Shown one piece after another: positions 1 to 13,290 of a DNA stretch of 64,000 bases. Made by a program: the position numbers and the translations under genes. The stretch's first letter is position 1. Each line of letters begins with the position of its first letter. The notes beneath the pieces were generated by a model, which saw only the letters and a list, made by a program, of their open reading frames with translations, had not been told where the DNA came from and did not search any database. Source of the DNA: Garcia nutans (taxonomy: Eukaryota > Streptophyta > Magnoliopsida > Malpighiales > Euphorbiaceae); assembly GCA_947685225.1 (NCBI GenBank), contig CANTUV010000014.1, positions 7,130,001 through 7,194,000 of the forward strand. Direction: 5' to 3'.

Positions 1-655
1 ATCAGGTTGAGCCAGTATGATGGAGGAATTATATTGGATGAGTTTGATAGATGCCGAAGGTTTGAGGAGGGACTGAAATCCTCTATTATGTGTTTAGTGG
101 CAGGTTCCTGGTATCAGAATTTCTCTCAGTTAGTTATAGCTTTTAGGAGTGTAGAGAGGGTACAAGGACTTACAGGAACAACCAGAGTTGAGGAGAGCAG
201 AGGTAGGAGACCCCAAAGTAAGGCAGAGTCTTCATCATCGAAAGAGACGCCGAGGGGGATATCCTCAGACGTTTTGTAGGAGTCTGGGGCAACCTGGCAA
301 ATCAGTATAGCAACAGAGACAGACCTACAGCCTCAGTGGCTAGTGCTCCGACACTAGTGACTCAGAGGCTTATTCCACCTATATGTGTTCATTATGGTAA
401 AGTGCATGGAGGTGCTTTCTAGAGGATAAGTGGACCAGCAATATATTATAGATGTGGATCACCAGATCATTTTATTAGAAATTGTCTAGAGCCACTAGAT
501 GACAGACAGACAGCTACAGTAATTCTAGACCTAGTGTCAGAGGGAGTCATGGTGGCAGAGATTTTGGTAGAGGTGGTCGATCAGGGTCTGGTTTAAGAGG
601 AGGTTCTACAATAAGAAATAGATCAGAGGATGCAGGACCATTACAGCGGGTTTAT
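1..655 (+). pseudogene. gypsy gag C-terminal part with damaged zinc knuckle
   Basis: An open stretch at 7-279 encodes a gag-like helical and basic segment, followed by stops. At about 445-480 another frame reads YRCGSPDHFIRNC, which is a CCHC zinc knuckle in which the first cysteine has become tyrosine. Serine, glycine and arginine-rich low-complexity sequence follows to about 650, as is usual between gag and protease in this group. Gag would package the element RNA in cytoplasmic particles; this copy cannot. Confidence 0.75.
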
Positions 656-3600
656 ATGATGCAGAGGCAACTAAATACTTCAATTGTGATAGTCGATACT
701 TTTACTCTATTTGGTATTTTAGTTCTTGCAGTAATAGATCCTAGGTCGACTCATTCGTATATTAGTTTATCCATACTGCCTTTGAGTGATTTACATTCTA
801 AGTCCCTAGGATTTTATATTTTGGTTACAAATCCTTTAGGGCATAGTGTTATGGTTAGTAAGATGCACCGAGATAGTCCAGTTATTATTCAGAATAAGGA
901 GTTTTTCGGTGACCTAATTATGATGCTTTTTAAGGAATATGATTTGATTTTGAGCATGGATTGGTTATCCAGATATGGGGCTGTGGTAAACTGTCAGCAG
1001 AAACGTGTTACTCTGAGAACACATGATGGTAGAGATGTGATGATATCTAGTGAGCATAGACATCTTCGATCCATGTTTATTTTAGTTGTTTCAGCTAGAA
1101 GGATGATCTGGAAGGGATGTGAGGCATATCCTGCTCACGTGGTATATACCAGAGTAGTGGAGTCCCAGCTTGACAGTATACCTACAGTTGTCGAATTTTC
1201 AGATATCTTCCCTGATGAGTTGCCAGGGGTACCTCCTGAAAGAGAGGTGGAGTTTGGTATTGATTTGTTGCCTGATACCACTCTTATCTCTATTACCCCT
1301 TATCGGGTGGCACCTATAGAATTAAAGGAGTTGAAGGTGCAGTTGCAAGAGTTGCTTGATAAAGGATTTATTTGCCCTAGTGTGTCTCCATGGGGAGCAT
1401 CTGTCTTGTTTGTGAAGAAGAAGGATAGCACTTTGAGATTATATATTGATTATATGCAGTTAAATAAGATAACCATCAAGAATAAATATCAATTACCTCG
1501 GATATATGATCTCTTTGATCAGTTGAAGGGAGCAGCAATATTCTCTAAGATTGATCTGAGATCAGGATATCATCAGTTGAGAGTTAGAGATGTAGATGTA
1601 TCTAAGGCAACTTTCCGCATGAGGTATAGCCATTATAAGTTTTTTGTGATGACCTTTGGATTGACGAATGCACTAGCAGCATTTATAGATTTGATAAACA
1701 TGGTATTTAGATCATGCTTAGATTAGTTTATAGTGGTCTTCATTGATGATATTTTGTTGTATTCACATAATGAGGAGGATCATGATAGACATCTACGGAT
1801 TGTATTGCAGATTTTAAGAGAAAAATAATTGTATGCTAAGTTATCTAAGTGTGAATTTTGACTCAATAAAATAACTTTTTTCGGCCATGTGGTATCAGCA
1901 GAGGGCATTAGAGTTGATCCAAGTAAAGTTGAGACTATCTTGAATTGGAGTCCACCTAAGACTGTGATAGAGGTTAGGAGTTTTCTGGGTTTGACAGGCT
2001 ATTATCATTGATTTGTGAAGGGTTTTTCTATGATAGCTACACTACTCACCAGATTACTTTGAAAAAGAATTAGATTTGTGTGGACAGATTGGTATCAGGT
2101 GAGTTTTGAGCAGCTGAGAAATATGTTGATTCAAACTCCTATTCTTACTTTGCCTATAGAAGGTAAACCATATGTGATATATAGTAATGCTTCACATAGT
2201 GGTTTAGGTTGTCTTCTGATGTAAGAGGGTAGAGTTATTGCTTATGCATCTCGACAGTTAAAGTCTCATGAGCTGAATTACTCGACTCATGATTTGGAGT
2301 TAGTAACTATAGTTTTTGCTTTGAAAATGTTTAGACATTACTTGTATGGGGGGAAGTGTTTCATTTATACTGATCATAAGAGTTTGAAGTATTTGAGTGT
2401 TCAGAAAGAGTTAAATTTTAGACAGAGACGATGTTTAGAATTGATTAAAGACTATGACTGTTTGATTGATTATCATCTTGGCAAGGCAAATGTTATTGTT
2501 GATGCCTTGAGTTGAAAGTCTTTGGCAGGTTTGACTACTTATTCGCTCTTGTTGCTTATTGAGTTGAGGCGTTGAATGCTAGATTTGAGTTTTGTGATGA
2601 TGGTGCATTGATGGTCCAATTCCAATTGAGGCCAGTGTTGTTAGATCAGGTTAGGAAAGCCCAGTTGACAGATGAGAAGATCCAGAAGATTGTGTTAGGT
2701 TGTCAAAAGGGGGAGAGTCGAGACTTTCATGTGAGAGATGATAACAGTCTATGGTATAGAGATAGATTGTGTATTCCCGATGATGCAGGATTAAAGAGGA
2801 TGATATTAGAGGAAGCACATTAGTCACTTTATGCTATGCACCCTGGTATTACTAAGATGTATCAGGATAAAACAGTATTACTGGTAGTCATGTATGAAAA
2901 GGAACATAGTAGAATTTATGTCCAGATGTCTCACTTGCTAGAGAGTGAAAGCTGAGCACCAAGTTGCTTCAGCCATTGTCAGTACTAGAATGAAAATGGG
3001 AGCGAGTGACGATAGATTTTGTGACTGAATTGCCTTTGACCTAGAAGAAGCATGATGCATTTTGGATGATAGTTGATCGGATGATGAAAAAAACTCATTT
3101 TCTTCCAGTTTGAATGGATTACACACATGAGATGTTAGCTGAGTTGTATATCAGTGAAATAGTGAGGTTACATGGAGTCCCAGTTTCTTTGGTGTCAGAC
3201 CGAAATTTTTAGTTTACATCGAGATTTTGGAGGAGTTTGCAGGATGTATTGGGTTCATGATTGCATTTTAGTAATGCTTTCCATCCTCAGACAGATGGAC
3301 AGTCAGAAAGAGTAATACAGATTTTAGAGGACATGTTAAGGAGTTGTATCAATGATTTCAGTGGAATTTGGGATAGATTCTTACCACTGATTGAGTTTGC
3401 ATATAACAATAGTCATCAATCCAGCATTGGGATGGCACCTTATGAGGCATTATATGGCAGAAAGTGCAAAATACCTTTGTGTTGGGATGAAGTTGGAGAA
3501 GGTAAATTGGTTGGTCCCGATTCGATTAAGAAAATAGAAGAGAAAGTGAAATTGATACGGAGTCGTTTGAAAGCAGCTTCAGATCGACATAAATCCTATA

Positions 3601-4012
3601 CATATTTGAAAAGGAAGGATATAGAATTCACTGTGAAAAATAAAGTATTTCTAAAAGTGTCTCCGTGGAAAAAGATTTAGAGATTCGATTGCAAAAGGAA
3701 GTTGAGTCCTCATTTCATAGGACCATATGAAATTTTGGAGAAAGTTGGTCCAGTGGCTTATAGGCTATCTTTATCTCCTGAGTTGGATCGGATACATAAT
3801 ATTTTTTATATTTATATGCTTCAGATATAGGTCAGATCTATCTCATATCTTATTAGTGGAATCTATTGAAGTGAGTTCAGATCTGACATATGAAGAAGAA
3901 CCAGTTGCGATTTTAGCACGAGAAGTAAAAGAGTTGAGAAATAAGAAAATACCACTTGTGAAAATTTTTTGGAAGAATTATATTACTGAGGAGGCGACAT
4001 AGGAGAGTGAAT
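656..4012 (+). pseudogene. gypsy pol: protease, RT, RNase H, integrase, chromodomain-like tail
   Basis: The open part at 656-1726 begins with an aspartic protease whose active site reads DPRSTHSY where D-[ST]-G or D-P-G-S is usual. RT follows with DLRSGYHQLRV and, after an in-frame stop at 1724-1726, the catalytic FIDDIL motif at about 1738-1755. RNase H lies at about 2170-2515 (YASRQLKSHELNYSTHDLE, then YTDHKSL). Integrase runs about 2800-3680, with HHCC residues spread over two frames, TIDFVTELP near 3010 and HPQTDGQSERVIQ near 3285. The last 150 bases (3840-4010) resemble the C-terminal chromodomain of Tekay elements. At least eight stops or frame changes break the polyprotein. RT would copy the element RNA and integrase would insert the cDNA; this copy is inactive. 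Confidence 0.88.
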
Positions 4013-4084
4013 AATTGATGCGGAGTCAGTATTCTCAGTTGTTTGAGAGTTAATAGCAGATAATTTAGCGGATGAAATTTTCTT

Positions 4085-4098
4085 AAAGAGGAGAGAAT
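4085..4098 (+). other. polypurine tract of the gypsy element
   Basis: The purine-rich stretch AAAGAGGAGAGAA directly precedes the TG that opens the 3' LTR. In LTR elements this tract primes plus-strand DNA synthesis. Confidence 0.75.
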
Positions 4099-6227
4099 TG
4101 TAATACCCCTAATTTTTGAATATTAAATAAAATAAATTAAATTTGGATAAATTGAATAAATGACTTGAATGAAAAATGAAAGCTTTTTAAATAAAAAAGT
4201 AAAATGTATATTTAAAATATATTTGAAGTAAATATGACATATACATATACTTAACATATACAACACATATAAAGGAATAATTAATATATATATACAAATA
4301 AGAAAGGAAAGGAAGAGAAATTGAAATTTACTTCTTTTTCTTCTTCTTTGTTCCTTTGGACGTGGGCTTGAGAGAAAGAGAGACTAGAGGAGAGTTCTTC
4401 TTCCATACATCAAAGATTGAAGGGATTACAAGGTTTCAAGTGAAGATTTTGAGAATTTTTCATCATTTGGTAAGTTCCTCTATCATTTTGCAAGTTTCTT
4501 TAGAATTTCTATGGAAGAACTTGGTATTTTAATTTTGGGGATTGTGTATTAGCATGGTTTAATAGTTTATTTAGATATGTATGAAGATGTTGTGAGTAGC
4601 TAATGATGATTTTTAAGGTTGGATTGAAAGAGAAGAGATTTCTTTTCTTTCTTCTTCTTTGAATGTGTTATAAGAGAAAGTGATGATTGATTGAATAAGA
4701 TGATAGTTATCATATGTTGGAGTTATATATGTGCTGAATTGATAGATAATTCATGGATATAAACTAAGATGATGATTAAGGGTGTTGTAGTGTTGAGTTT
4801 GGAATGATTTTGTTCATTTGGTTGAGAGTTTGAAATGTAGGACTTTTGCCTTAAAATGTGATATTAAATGGTTGTTTATGATCAAATTTGGTATAAGCAT
4901 TGAGAGAGAGTAGTTTGCCCAATCCTAGTATTGAAGAGCAACTTGGAAGAGAAGGTTAGAGGAAGTTTTAAAGCTTGTTTTGGAGTGTTTCCTAAGGTAT
5001 GTACAAACCCTTGATAAATGGAATGTGATTGTATTACATTTGGCCTAACACATTTTGGATGAAAAATGTGTTAAGCCAATTGATATATTAAGTATTCACA
5101 AACTCGATGCTAAGACATGTGAATTGTTATTTATGCATTATTATACATTATAAAAAGTCATTGTTAATGGCTAGATTGAGTAGAATGGAAAATGTGTGTA
5201 AAATGTGAAATGACCCAAGTGTTTAGGTATTATGGTTTTATTATGAAATATCCTATAATGAGGATGAAATATTAAAAAAAATAATATTGATATGAATGAG
5301 AAAATGGAAAAATGAGAAAATAATTAATAATGAAAATTGTAAATTAATTGTGTGCCTAATATGTTATTTAATTTTCAGAGTTCTGTGTTTGGTGGCATAC
5401 CTATATTTGCCTATGGGGCTAGACGCTTGGTGTCACTGTAAAAATATTTTTGTGGTAAAATGACCAGGTCGTAAGCCTTAGAAACAAATCCGTAAAGCTG
5501 GCCTGGGTGAAAAGACCAGATCGTAAGCTCAGGGCTAGTTGGACTATTATGTTGATATTTTGCCTTCAGGGCTAGACACATAGTGTCATTATGGACTAAA
5601 AGGGTAACTCTAAGATTTGAATGATGTATTAGTTATTTGGGTCCATGCTTATATATGTGTTGGTATAAAATATCAAGTGATGAAAGCATATATCCAAAAG
5701 TGATCTTGAATATCATGTGATGACATAGCATATGAACATTCTGCATTGGCATTATTTTTAAAAGTTATTATTATCAAAGTTTGTACCACTAGGCCCCGGT
5801 TTAGCGTGATTGTAACTTATTGCGCAGGTGACAGGGGTGATTCGGTAGAGCCGGAGAGTTCTGCTAGACCAAATCGTGTCTAGGCTTTTGTTAGTTGAGC
5901 TAGAAGCGCTTTGCTACATTCAGATCAGGGCCACTTTGCTAGCATATATATACTTTATTTTATAGTATATTTTGACATTATGTATATTATATTTTGGGAG
6001 TATATGTATATACATTGTAAATTATAAAGGATGTTTAAATAATTATGTAATATGAGAATTTTATGCATTATCATATATATACATATGTTTTTATACAAAT
6101 ATTTTAAGTAATAGGGTAATATGGAAATTTTTATTAAACCGGATTGTGACATTTTTATACTGTATACACGTATCTTACATACTGGGAGTGTGTGTATTAT
6201 ACATTTATAGGGTATAGGGGTGTTACA
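4099..6227 (+). repeat. 3' LTR of the gypsy element (2129 bp)
   Basis: The LTR begins TGTAATACCCC and ends GGGGTGTTACA, an imperfect inverted repeat of about 11 bp with TG...CA ends. Copia gag coding begins immediately after. Internally it is AT-rich and has two related blocks near 5410-5490 and 5510-5600 containing GGCTAGAC followed by TAGTGTCA or TGGTGTCA. There is no gene in it; the small open frames are chance. Confidence 0.85.
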
Positions 6228-7646
6228 CAACTAACACATAGTCTAGCTATCAAGACCTTTGCTGATGACTCCCATCGCTTGAAATTGGAGGCTGACAGAC
6301 TTGTAGCTATGCAACTTGGTGTGAATGCGCATCTAGTCCAAGCTAATCCAAAAGGGAATCATGGCTCTAAGCGCAAGCACTATAACAACAAAGGCAAGGG
6401 TAAAGTAAAGGATGGTCAGGATAATAAGAAAACAAAGCAAAACATGAGGAAGCGTCCTAAAAGGAGAAACGTTGCGAAGGTCAAATGTTTCAATTGTGAA
6501 AATAAGAGCCACTATACTAAGGACTACACTGCACCTAAGAAGGTACAATCCATTAACTCATGTGTGAATGGAATAATGGTTTCAAGTTCAATATTGTTAA
6601 CTAAAACTAATCCTCTATGGGTTGTAGATTCGAAAGCCACCGACCATGTAACAAAGGAATATGAAGCCTTTGTTGAATTTTGTCAATTACCTACCAGGGC
6701 AAGATGGATTTTCTTAGGGAACAATGCTCGCGTTGAGGTGAAAGGGATTGACACCTGCAAATTAATGTTGCGTGAAGGTCGAACCTTGCTGATTCACAAT
6801 GTTCTCTACGTCCCACAAATAAGACATAATCTTGTTTCTGTTATTATTTTTCTTAGATTAGGTTTTTCATTGAATTTTCATGAAAATACAGTACATTTAA
6901 TTTTGGGGCAAATTTTTTATCGTTTCAGATATATTTTGGATAATTTTTTTGTATTAGATATGAACATGGTTCTATTTCTGATAACAGTTTTCATATTCGC
7001 CGTTTCAAGTAACTTTGATGATGATGTGAATATATGACATGCTAGACTAGGTCATATCAACCAACGACATATGGATAGATTAGCTAGGGTTGGTCTCCTA
7101 TCGAACTTTAGTAAAGTAGAATTACCTATTTGTGAATTTTGTCTATCGGGAAAAGCTACAAGAAAATCCTTCAATAAAGGCACTAGAGCTACTATTCCAT
7201 TGCAACTTATACATTTAGATGTTTGTGCTCTAATGAGTGTGAGGGTAAGGCATGATGCTTACTATTTCATCACTTTCATAGACGACTATACTAAGTATGG
7301 TCATGTCTATTTGATTGCACATAAATTTGAAACATTAAGTTGCTTCAAAAACTACCTCAACTTAGTTGAGAATCAATTAGATAAGAAAGTGAAAACACTT
7401 CAAACCTATAGGGGTCGTGAATATTTTTCTGATCAGTTTAAACAGTTATGTGATGAAAAATGGATAGAACATCAACTAACTATTCCTAGAACTCCACAAC
7501 AAAATGGTGTTGCTGAAAGAAGAAATAAGACGCTTCTAGAAATGGTTAGGTCTATGATGACACAAGCTAAATTGCCCATTTCTTTTTGGGCTGATGCATT
7601 ATTAACTATCACATATGTACTTAACCGTGTGCCCTCCAAATTCATT
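6228..7646 (+). pseudogene. Ty1/copia gag-protease-integrase, left part of element split by a CACTA
   Basis: The frame opens within gag, shows a zinc knuckle CFNCENKSHYTKDY (last Cys replaced by Tyr), then a protease site WVVDSKATDHVT (DSGA usual, here DSKA). GAG-pre-integrase follows as HARLGHINQRHM after one TGA at about 7035-7037, probably a former Trp codon. The integrase core at 7071-7646 has HLDVC and TPQQNGVAERRNKT, but the second catalytic Asp region reads LQTYRGREY where SDRGGEY is usual. Coding stops at VPSKFI exactly at a CACTA insertion and resumes at 19607 with PLTPYELWTG. The left end of the element is outside the window, beyond the gypsy insertion. Confidence 0.9.
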
Positions 7647-8337
7647 CACTATAAGAAAATCAAAGTTTAGAAATAAAAATTAGAAATGGACAAAAATTTA
7701 TTTCTATGTACAAACAAAATTGAAACGAAAATTGAAAAGATTAAAATGGAGCAATTTTGTAACGGAGTAAAAACCATTTAAAAACGGATTTTAGGAACGA
7801 AAAAAATCGGTTTCTAATCCATTTTTAGATCTCATGGGAATAAATAGCGGCAACCATAGAAATGGAATTGGAACCGTTTTAAAACAGATCTTCATAAACG
7901 GATCAATTTCCGTTTTTAAAATTGGGAGGGAAGTTTTGGCGGACTGATTTTTTAGTGATGAAAGATAAACGGAATATGTATCCGTTTCTAGATAGTAATC
8001 CGATATGGTAATAGAAAATGGAAATGCAGTCTGTCTCTAAAGTATATAACATTTAGAAACCAAGTAATTTTTTCGTTTCAAAGTCCATTTGTAAATTTTT
8101 AATATATAAAATGTTGTATTTCCCTTTTTCATTTTCTCTATCGAACTTCTTCTCTCATTCTTCCACCGCCACCTTAAAAAAAATCCATTTTTACATAAAT
8201 CCATCGACACCTTCAAGAAATTCCTCATTTCTCAAAAAATTTCACTGAAAAATTCTAAAATCATAAAATTCTTCAAAAAACTTCACCTGCTCTAGCCACT
8301 GCCAATTTCTCCATCGTCAGCCACAATGACAACTATC
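7647..8337. repeat. CACTA left subterminal region, copy 1
   Basis: Non-coding sequence with several GAAATGG/GAAACGG-type motifs in both orientations and a pyrimidine-rich stretch near 8110-8170. From 7667 onward it is repeated at 14126-14797 with high similarity by eye, lacking only the terminal 20 bp. Confidence 0.75.
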
Positions 8338-9228
8338 TGATGGGAAAGGAACCGAGATAAGTTCTTCCCTACTTGAATGAATCTATGAGGAGTGACTAAG
8401 TAAAATTCAGCAAGCATATATCACATACTCTGCCCCAAGGTGCACAAAACCATTCACACATAAACATAAGAATTTTTAACGTGGAAAACCCATTCAATGT
8501 GAAGGATAAAAACCACGGGACCTCTCTTGGTCCAAATAAAAGAGCCCCACTATCAAAAACAATGTTTATAGCAACTACAAGCTACTACAACAACCCTCAA
8601 GTAAAGTAGCAACACCAAATCAACCAAACATCAAGAAATAAACAAGAGAATTGAGAAAAATCACCAAAAATAGCTACTGTTCATGCCAATGGATGAGCTC
8701 CGGTTGTTCAAATCTGATCTCCACCGTCCATACTAAAGAACAATCAATTCTAAACGTGCTCACCAAAATTCAGCCAAATCCGACCACAAATGACCATCCG
8801 ATTGTAGGAAAAAGGCAAACCGGTCGCTGTTGCAGAACTGCAAGTGAGCAGTAAATTTCAAGCCATAAATGCCAAAAAACCAACCGTCAAAAATGGATCT
8901 CCACCGTTCAGAATGAAAAAAGATGAGTTCTCTAACTACTATATAAATTTCAGCTTGATCGGATCACGGATGACTGTCAAATCGCTGAAAAATTGAAACT
9001 ACTCTGTTGAGAATTTCCAGCATAAATTTCTCTCTTTCTTTTCTCTCCCTTTTCTCTCTCTCTCTCTCTCTTTTCTCTCTTGGTGGCTGATAAAAATGAC
9101 ACTTACACACTTGTCACTTAGGGTAATATTAGTATATAAATATGCTAAAGATTAATAGCCTAATGGGCTAAAATAAGTGGGCTCAAGATATGGATTTTTC
9201 ACATAGGAGGAAACCCAAAAACCTAACA
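8338..9228 (-). repeat. 3' LTR of the Tork copia (891 bp)
   Basis: On the minus strand it begins TGTTAGG and ends CCCATCA (TG...CA). Near-identical copies lie at 13303-14125 (truncated) and 14798-15690. It contains a TC microsatellite near 9055-9076. The sequence left of it, CTATC at 8333-8337, is the same as that left of the third LTR copy. Confidence 0.88.
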
Positions 9229-9244
9229 ATTCTCCTCTTTCCCG
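9229..9244 (-). other. polypurine tract of the Tork copia
   Basis: On the minus strand GGGAAAGAGGAGAA lies directly before the TGTTAGG start of the 3' LTR. It is the expected plus-strand primer site. Confidence 0.8.
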
Positions 9245-9494
9245 ACTATGTGAAGGAGTTTGCCAAACCGGCAACTCTACAAGATGCCTCAAACTTTTCT
9301 CTTGGTAAAGCCTTTGTGCACATATCAGAACCATTATCATCAGTATGTATCTTCTCAAGTTCAAGTTGCTTAAAATCCAAAACATCACGAATCCAATGAT
9401 ATATCATATCTATGTGTTTGGATCTACCGTGAAAAGTAGGATTCTTATCGAGATGAATAGCACTCCGACTGTCACAAAATAAGACATATCTCTT

Positions 9495-10550
9495 CTATAT
9501 AAAGCCAAGCTCATTCACAAACTTCTTCATCCAAAACAATTCTTTACATGCTTCAGTTGCTGCAATGCATTCGGCTTCTGTAGTAGACAATGCAATGCAT
9601 TTCTGCAACCTAGATTGCCATGCCACAGCTCCCCCTATAAAAGTGATCAGATATCCAGAAGTAGACTTTCTTAAATCTGCATCCCCTGCCAAATCAGAAT
9701 CTGTATAGCCACTAAGAATAGGCTTCCCAGTCCCAAAACACAACTTCAAACTAGCAGTACCACGGAGATATCTCAAAATCCACTTCACAGCATCCCAATG
9801 CTCTTTTCCAAGATTAGACAAAAATCTACTAACAGTACCAACTGCATGAGCTATGTCTGGCCTAGTGCAAACCATAACATACATCAAAGCTACCTACTGC
9901 AGATGCATAATGAACTTTCTGCATATATTCTTTTTCTTGCTCATTAGAAGGAGATTGTTTGCCACTCAATTTGAAAGACATGGCAAGAGGGGTACTTACA
10001 GGTTTAGCTTTAGCCATATTAAATCGCTGCAATACTTTCTCAATATACTTTTCCTGAGAGAGCCACAGCTTCTTGCATTTCCTATCACGAATGATCCTCA
10101 AGCTAAGAATCTGCTTTGCTGACCCTAAATCCTTCATTGCAAAGGACTTGCTCAACTCTTTCTTCAAGCTATCAATTCTTGAAGAACTAGAACCCACAAT
10201 GAGCATATCATCAACATATAGCAACAGGATGGTAAAATCACTATCAGAAAATCTCTGCACAAAAACACAATGATCAGAAGTAGACTTTTTGTAGCCTTAT
10301 TGAACCATAACTGACTCAAACTTCTTATACCATTGCCTTCGCTGCTTGTTTCAGCCCATATAAACTCTTCTTCAGTTTGCAAACACAATTTTCTTTTCCT
10401 TTTACCACAAAACCTTCAGGCTGTTCCATATAGATTTCCTCCTCTAAGTCACCATGAAGGAATGCTGTTTTAACATCCATTTGCTCAACCTCTAAATCAA
10501 GAGTAGCAGCTAATCCCAAAATAACATGAATTGATGACATCTTGACCACT
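9495..10550 (-). pseudogene. Tork copia RT (C-terminal part) and RNase H
   Basis: RT motifs QMDVKTAFLHGDLEEEIYM and KKSLYGLKQA lie at 10325-10549; the catalytic LLYVDDML follows at about 10200-10260. RNase H follows at 9495-9887 with GYTDSDLAGD, KSTSGYL and LSTTEAECIAA, including its acidic residues. Frame breaks near 9870 and 10290 separate the three open pieces. In Ty1/copia elements RT and RNase H copy the genomic RNA into cDNA. Confidence 0.88.
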
Positions 10551-10645
10551 GGTGAGAAAATCTCCTCAATGTCAACTCTCTTTTTCTGACTAAAGCCCTT
10601 GACAACTAATCTAGCTTTATATCATGGAGATGATGAATTCTCTTC

Positions 10646-12409
10646 TTACTTTATTTTATAGATCCACCTATTCTTCAAGGCTTTTCCATCTTTAGGAAGC
10701 TTCACCAATTCAAAGGTGTGATTATCAGCTAAAGACTGCATTTCAACTTTCATAGCTACAATCCATTCTGCCTTTTGCTCACTCTCAATAGCCTCTTCAT
10801 AGCATTCAGGTTCTTTTCCATCTGTCAAGAGTATATAGTCATTAGGTGAATACCTGGTAGAATGCGTTCGATCTCTGGTAGACCTCCTGAGTAGAACTTT
10901 AGGTTCCTCAACATGTGCCTCTTGTTGATCATCAACTGCTTCATATTCAGGAGCACCAACCTCATCTGCATTCTGATTATCATTTTGCACATTATCATGA
11001 TTTTGAACCTCAACTACATCAGGCGTATGAGTTGTAGGAGATAAGTCTAAGTCAATCAAACCACCAATCTCAGGCTTTGATTTCTCCACTTTATTGATAT
11101 CTTCAATAGTCTGATCTTCTACAAATACTACATCATGACTTCTGACAATTTTCTTCTGAATTGGATCATAGCATCTGTAACCAAACTCATCTTGCCTATA
11201 GCCAATGAAGATACACTGTCTAGTCTTGGCATCTAACTTGGATCTCTCATCTTTAGGAACATGCACAAAATATTTGCAACCAATCACTCGTAGGTGGTCG
11301 TAGGAAACATCCTTACCATACCATAACCTATTTGGAACATCATTTCCCAATGCAATAATGGGAGTTAGATTAATCACATGTGCAACAGTTTACAAAGCTT
11401 CACCCCAAAAAGAATTAGGCAATTTAGCCTCTGAAAGTACACATTTGATTCTCTCCATCAATGTTCTGTTCATCCTTTCTGCCAAACCATTCAACTGAGG
11501 AGTCTTAGGAGGTGTCTTCTGATGTCTGATACCATGTTCTCTGCAATATGCATCAAAAAGCCCACAATACTCACCACCATTATCAGTGCGAATACATTTC
11601 AACTTCTTTCCAGTTTTTCTCTCAGCGGAAGCTTGAAATTCTTTAAATGCACCAAGAACTTGATCTTTAGACTTTAAGGTACGAACCCAAAGTCTCCTAG
11701 AATGATCATCAATAAAGGTCACAAAGTAAATTGCACCACCAAATGACTTTTCCTTCAAAGGACCACATACATCTGAATGTACCAGCTCAAGCAAATCATT
11801 TTTCCTGGAAGGAGAATGATGTTTGAAAGAAACTCTCTTCTGTTTCCCAGCCAAGCAATGAACACATCCGTCTAACCTTGCACCTTTCAATCCCGAAAGA
11901 AAATTCCTTTTAGCTAGACAATCTAGTCCCTTCTCACTAATATGACTCAGCCTCTTGTGCCATAATTCTGAAGAGCTATCACATTCAACTGCATTAACAA
12001 GATCTGTAGTGATTGAAGCTTGCAACCAATATAAGCGCGAAGCCATCTTTCCTCTACCCACAACCAAGAAGCCTTTGCTGATTTTACATTTTCCATCATC
12101 AAAAGTGCTACAATAGCCATCATCATCAAGCTTATTAGTAGAGATCAAATACAACCTAATGTCAGGTGCATGTCTAACATTCTTCAGCTCTAACTTTGTT
12201 CCATTTTGGGTCTCTAAATAAATAGTGCCAATGCCTATCACCTTTGATACTCCATCATTACCCATCTTCAAAACTCCAAAATCACCTAGAGTATAAGATG
12301 TGAAGAACTCCTTCCTTGATGTAACATGAAAGCATGCACCACTGTCAAGAACCCAAGCAGTATCATCATAAGCTATATTGACCATATTCTCTTGATAAAC
12401 TATAGCCAA
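10646..12409 (-). pseudogene. Tork copia protease, integrase and start of RT
   Basis: The open frame at 11390-12409 starts with the protease site WVLDSGACFHVT, has GAG-pre-integrase LWHKRLSHISEKGL followed by the zinc-binding CVHC, and an integrase core with HSDVCGPL, RTDNGGEY and the third acidic residue in GLAERMNRTLMERI, so the DDE triad looks complete. A stop between 11377 and 11390 is the only break before the second frame (10646-11377), which carries GYRQDEFGYRCYDP and the RT N-terminus ending NRWIYKIK. Integrase inserts the cDNA into nuclear DNA. Confidence 0.9.
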
Positions 12410-12469
12410 ATCATCATCTGAAATAGTAGTGGCAATACGATCAGTATTATTATCATTGTCTCTCCTTTC

Positions 12470-13290
12470 TTACTTCCCTTTGTCTGCCTTGTTCTCTTTC
12501 TTCCACTTGAAATAATATTTTTTGATATGCCTTGGTTTACCACAGTAATGGCATTCAAGGTTCTTATACCTTGATTTTGATTTACTCCTGCTCTTACCTC
12601 TATTCTGATCTTGACTCCTGCTTTTACTTCTCCCCCTATTTTCAGTAATCAAAATTTCTGACTATGAACTAGATGCCCCCTGATTTCTTCTTCGCATCTC
12701 TTCATTCAAAACACCAGTCTGTGCATATGACATGGTTACACCACTTTCAGGAGCAGAATTAGTCAAAGATACACGAAAGTTTTCCCATGAGTCAGGAAGT
12801 GTATTCAACAACCAAAGCCCAATAACTTTTTTTTTATCAAATTTGACACACATGCCAGATAATTGATCAAAGATACCTTAAAATTCATTCATGTGATCAA
12901 GTATAGGTTGCCTTCTCTATATTGCAAGCGCATAACTTGTTTAAGCAAAAATAACTTATTATTACCAGTCTTTGAAATATAAAAAGTTTCAAGTTTTTCC
13001 CACAAGGTCTTGGCATTTGTTTCATTAGAAATATGATTCAATACATTATCTTCTACTCATTGCCTAATAAAATCACATACTTTGCAAATGCTCAAATTTT
13101 CAATCTTCATTAGATTTAGACTCAGATTTTTTAGAAGCAAATACAGGTAAATGCAATCTTTTCACAATAAGAAAATCTTTCATTTTTCCTTTCCACTTAT
13201 GATAATTTGTGCCATCCAAACAAACCATTTTACTCACATTCACCTCCATCATTCAAACAAGCAAACAACCAATGAACTAATGAACTAGCT
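12470..13290 (-). pseudogene. Tork copia gag
   Basis: Open pieces at 12662-12853 and 12470-12652 carry a UBN2-type gag segment (GLWLLNTLPDSWENF), then a basic region and a zinc knuckle CHYCGKPRHIKKYYF in which the last Cys is Tyr. The N-terminal gag codons between 12860 and 13250 are present in broken frames and end near the primer-binding site. Gag forms the particle in which reverse transcription takes place. Confidence 0.75.

Larger units (their letters stand above)
1..6227 (+). mobile_element. Ty3/gypsy chromovirus (Tekay/Del-like), decayed, 5' end outside window
   Basis: Gag tail, protease, reverse transcriptase, RNase H, integrase and a chromodomain-like tail follow one another on the plus strand, then a purine-rich tract and a long 3' LTR. 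The order PR-RT-RH-IN and the tail that reads ILAREVKELRNKKIPLVKIFW fit the Tekay/Del group of plant chromoviruses; the group assignment is inference from motif memory. Many in-frame stops and frameshifts show it is dead. Its 3' edge lies in the gag region of a copia element (coding resumes at about 6235), so it inserted into that older element. The 5' LTR, and with it the target duplication, lie left of the window. Confidence 0.9.

Noticed and set aside
10073..10273. Plus-strand open frames over the Tork copia
   Set aside because: They are antisense shadows of RT.
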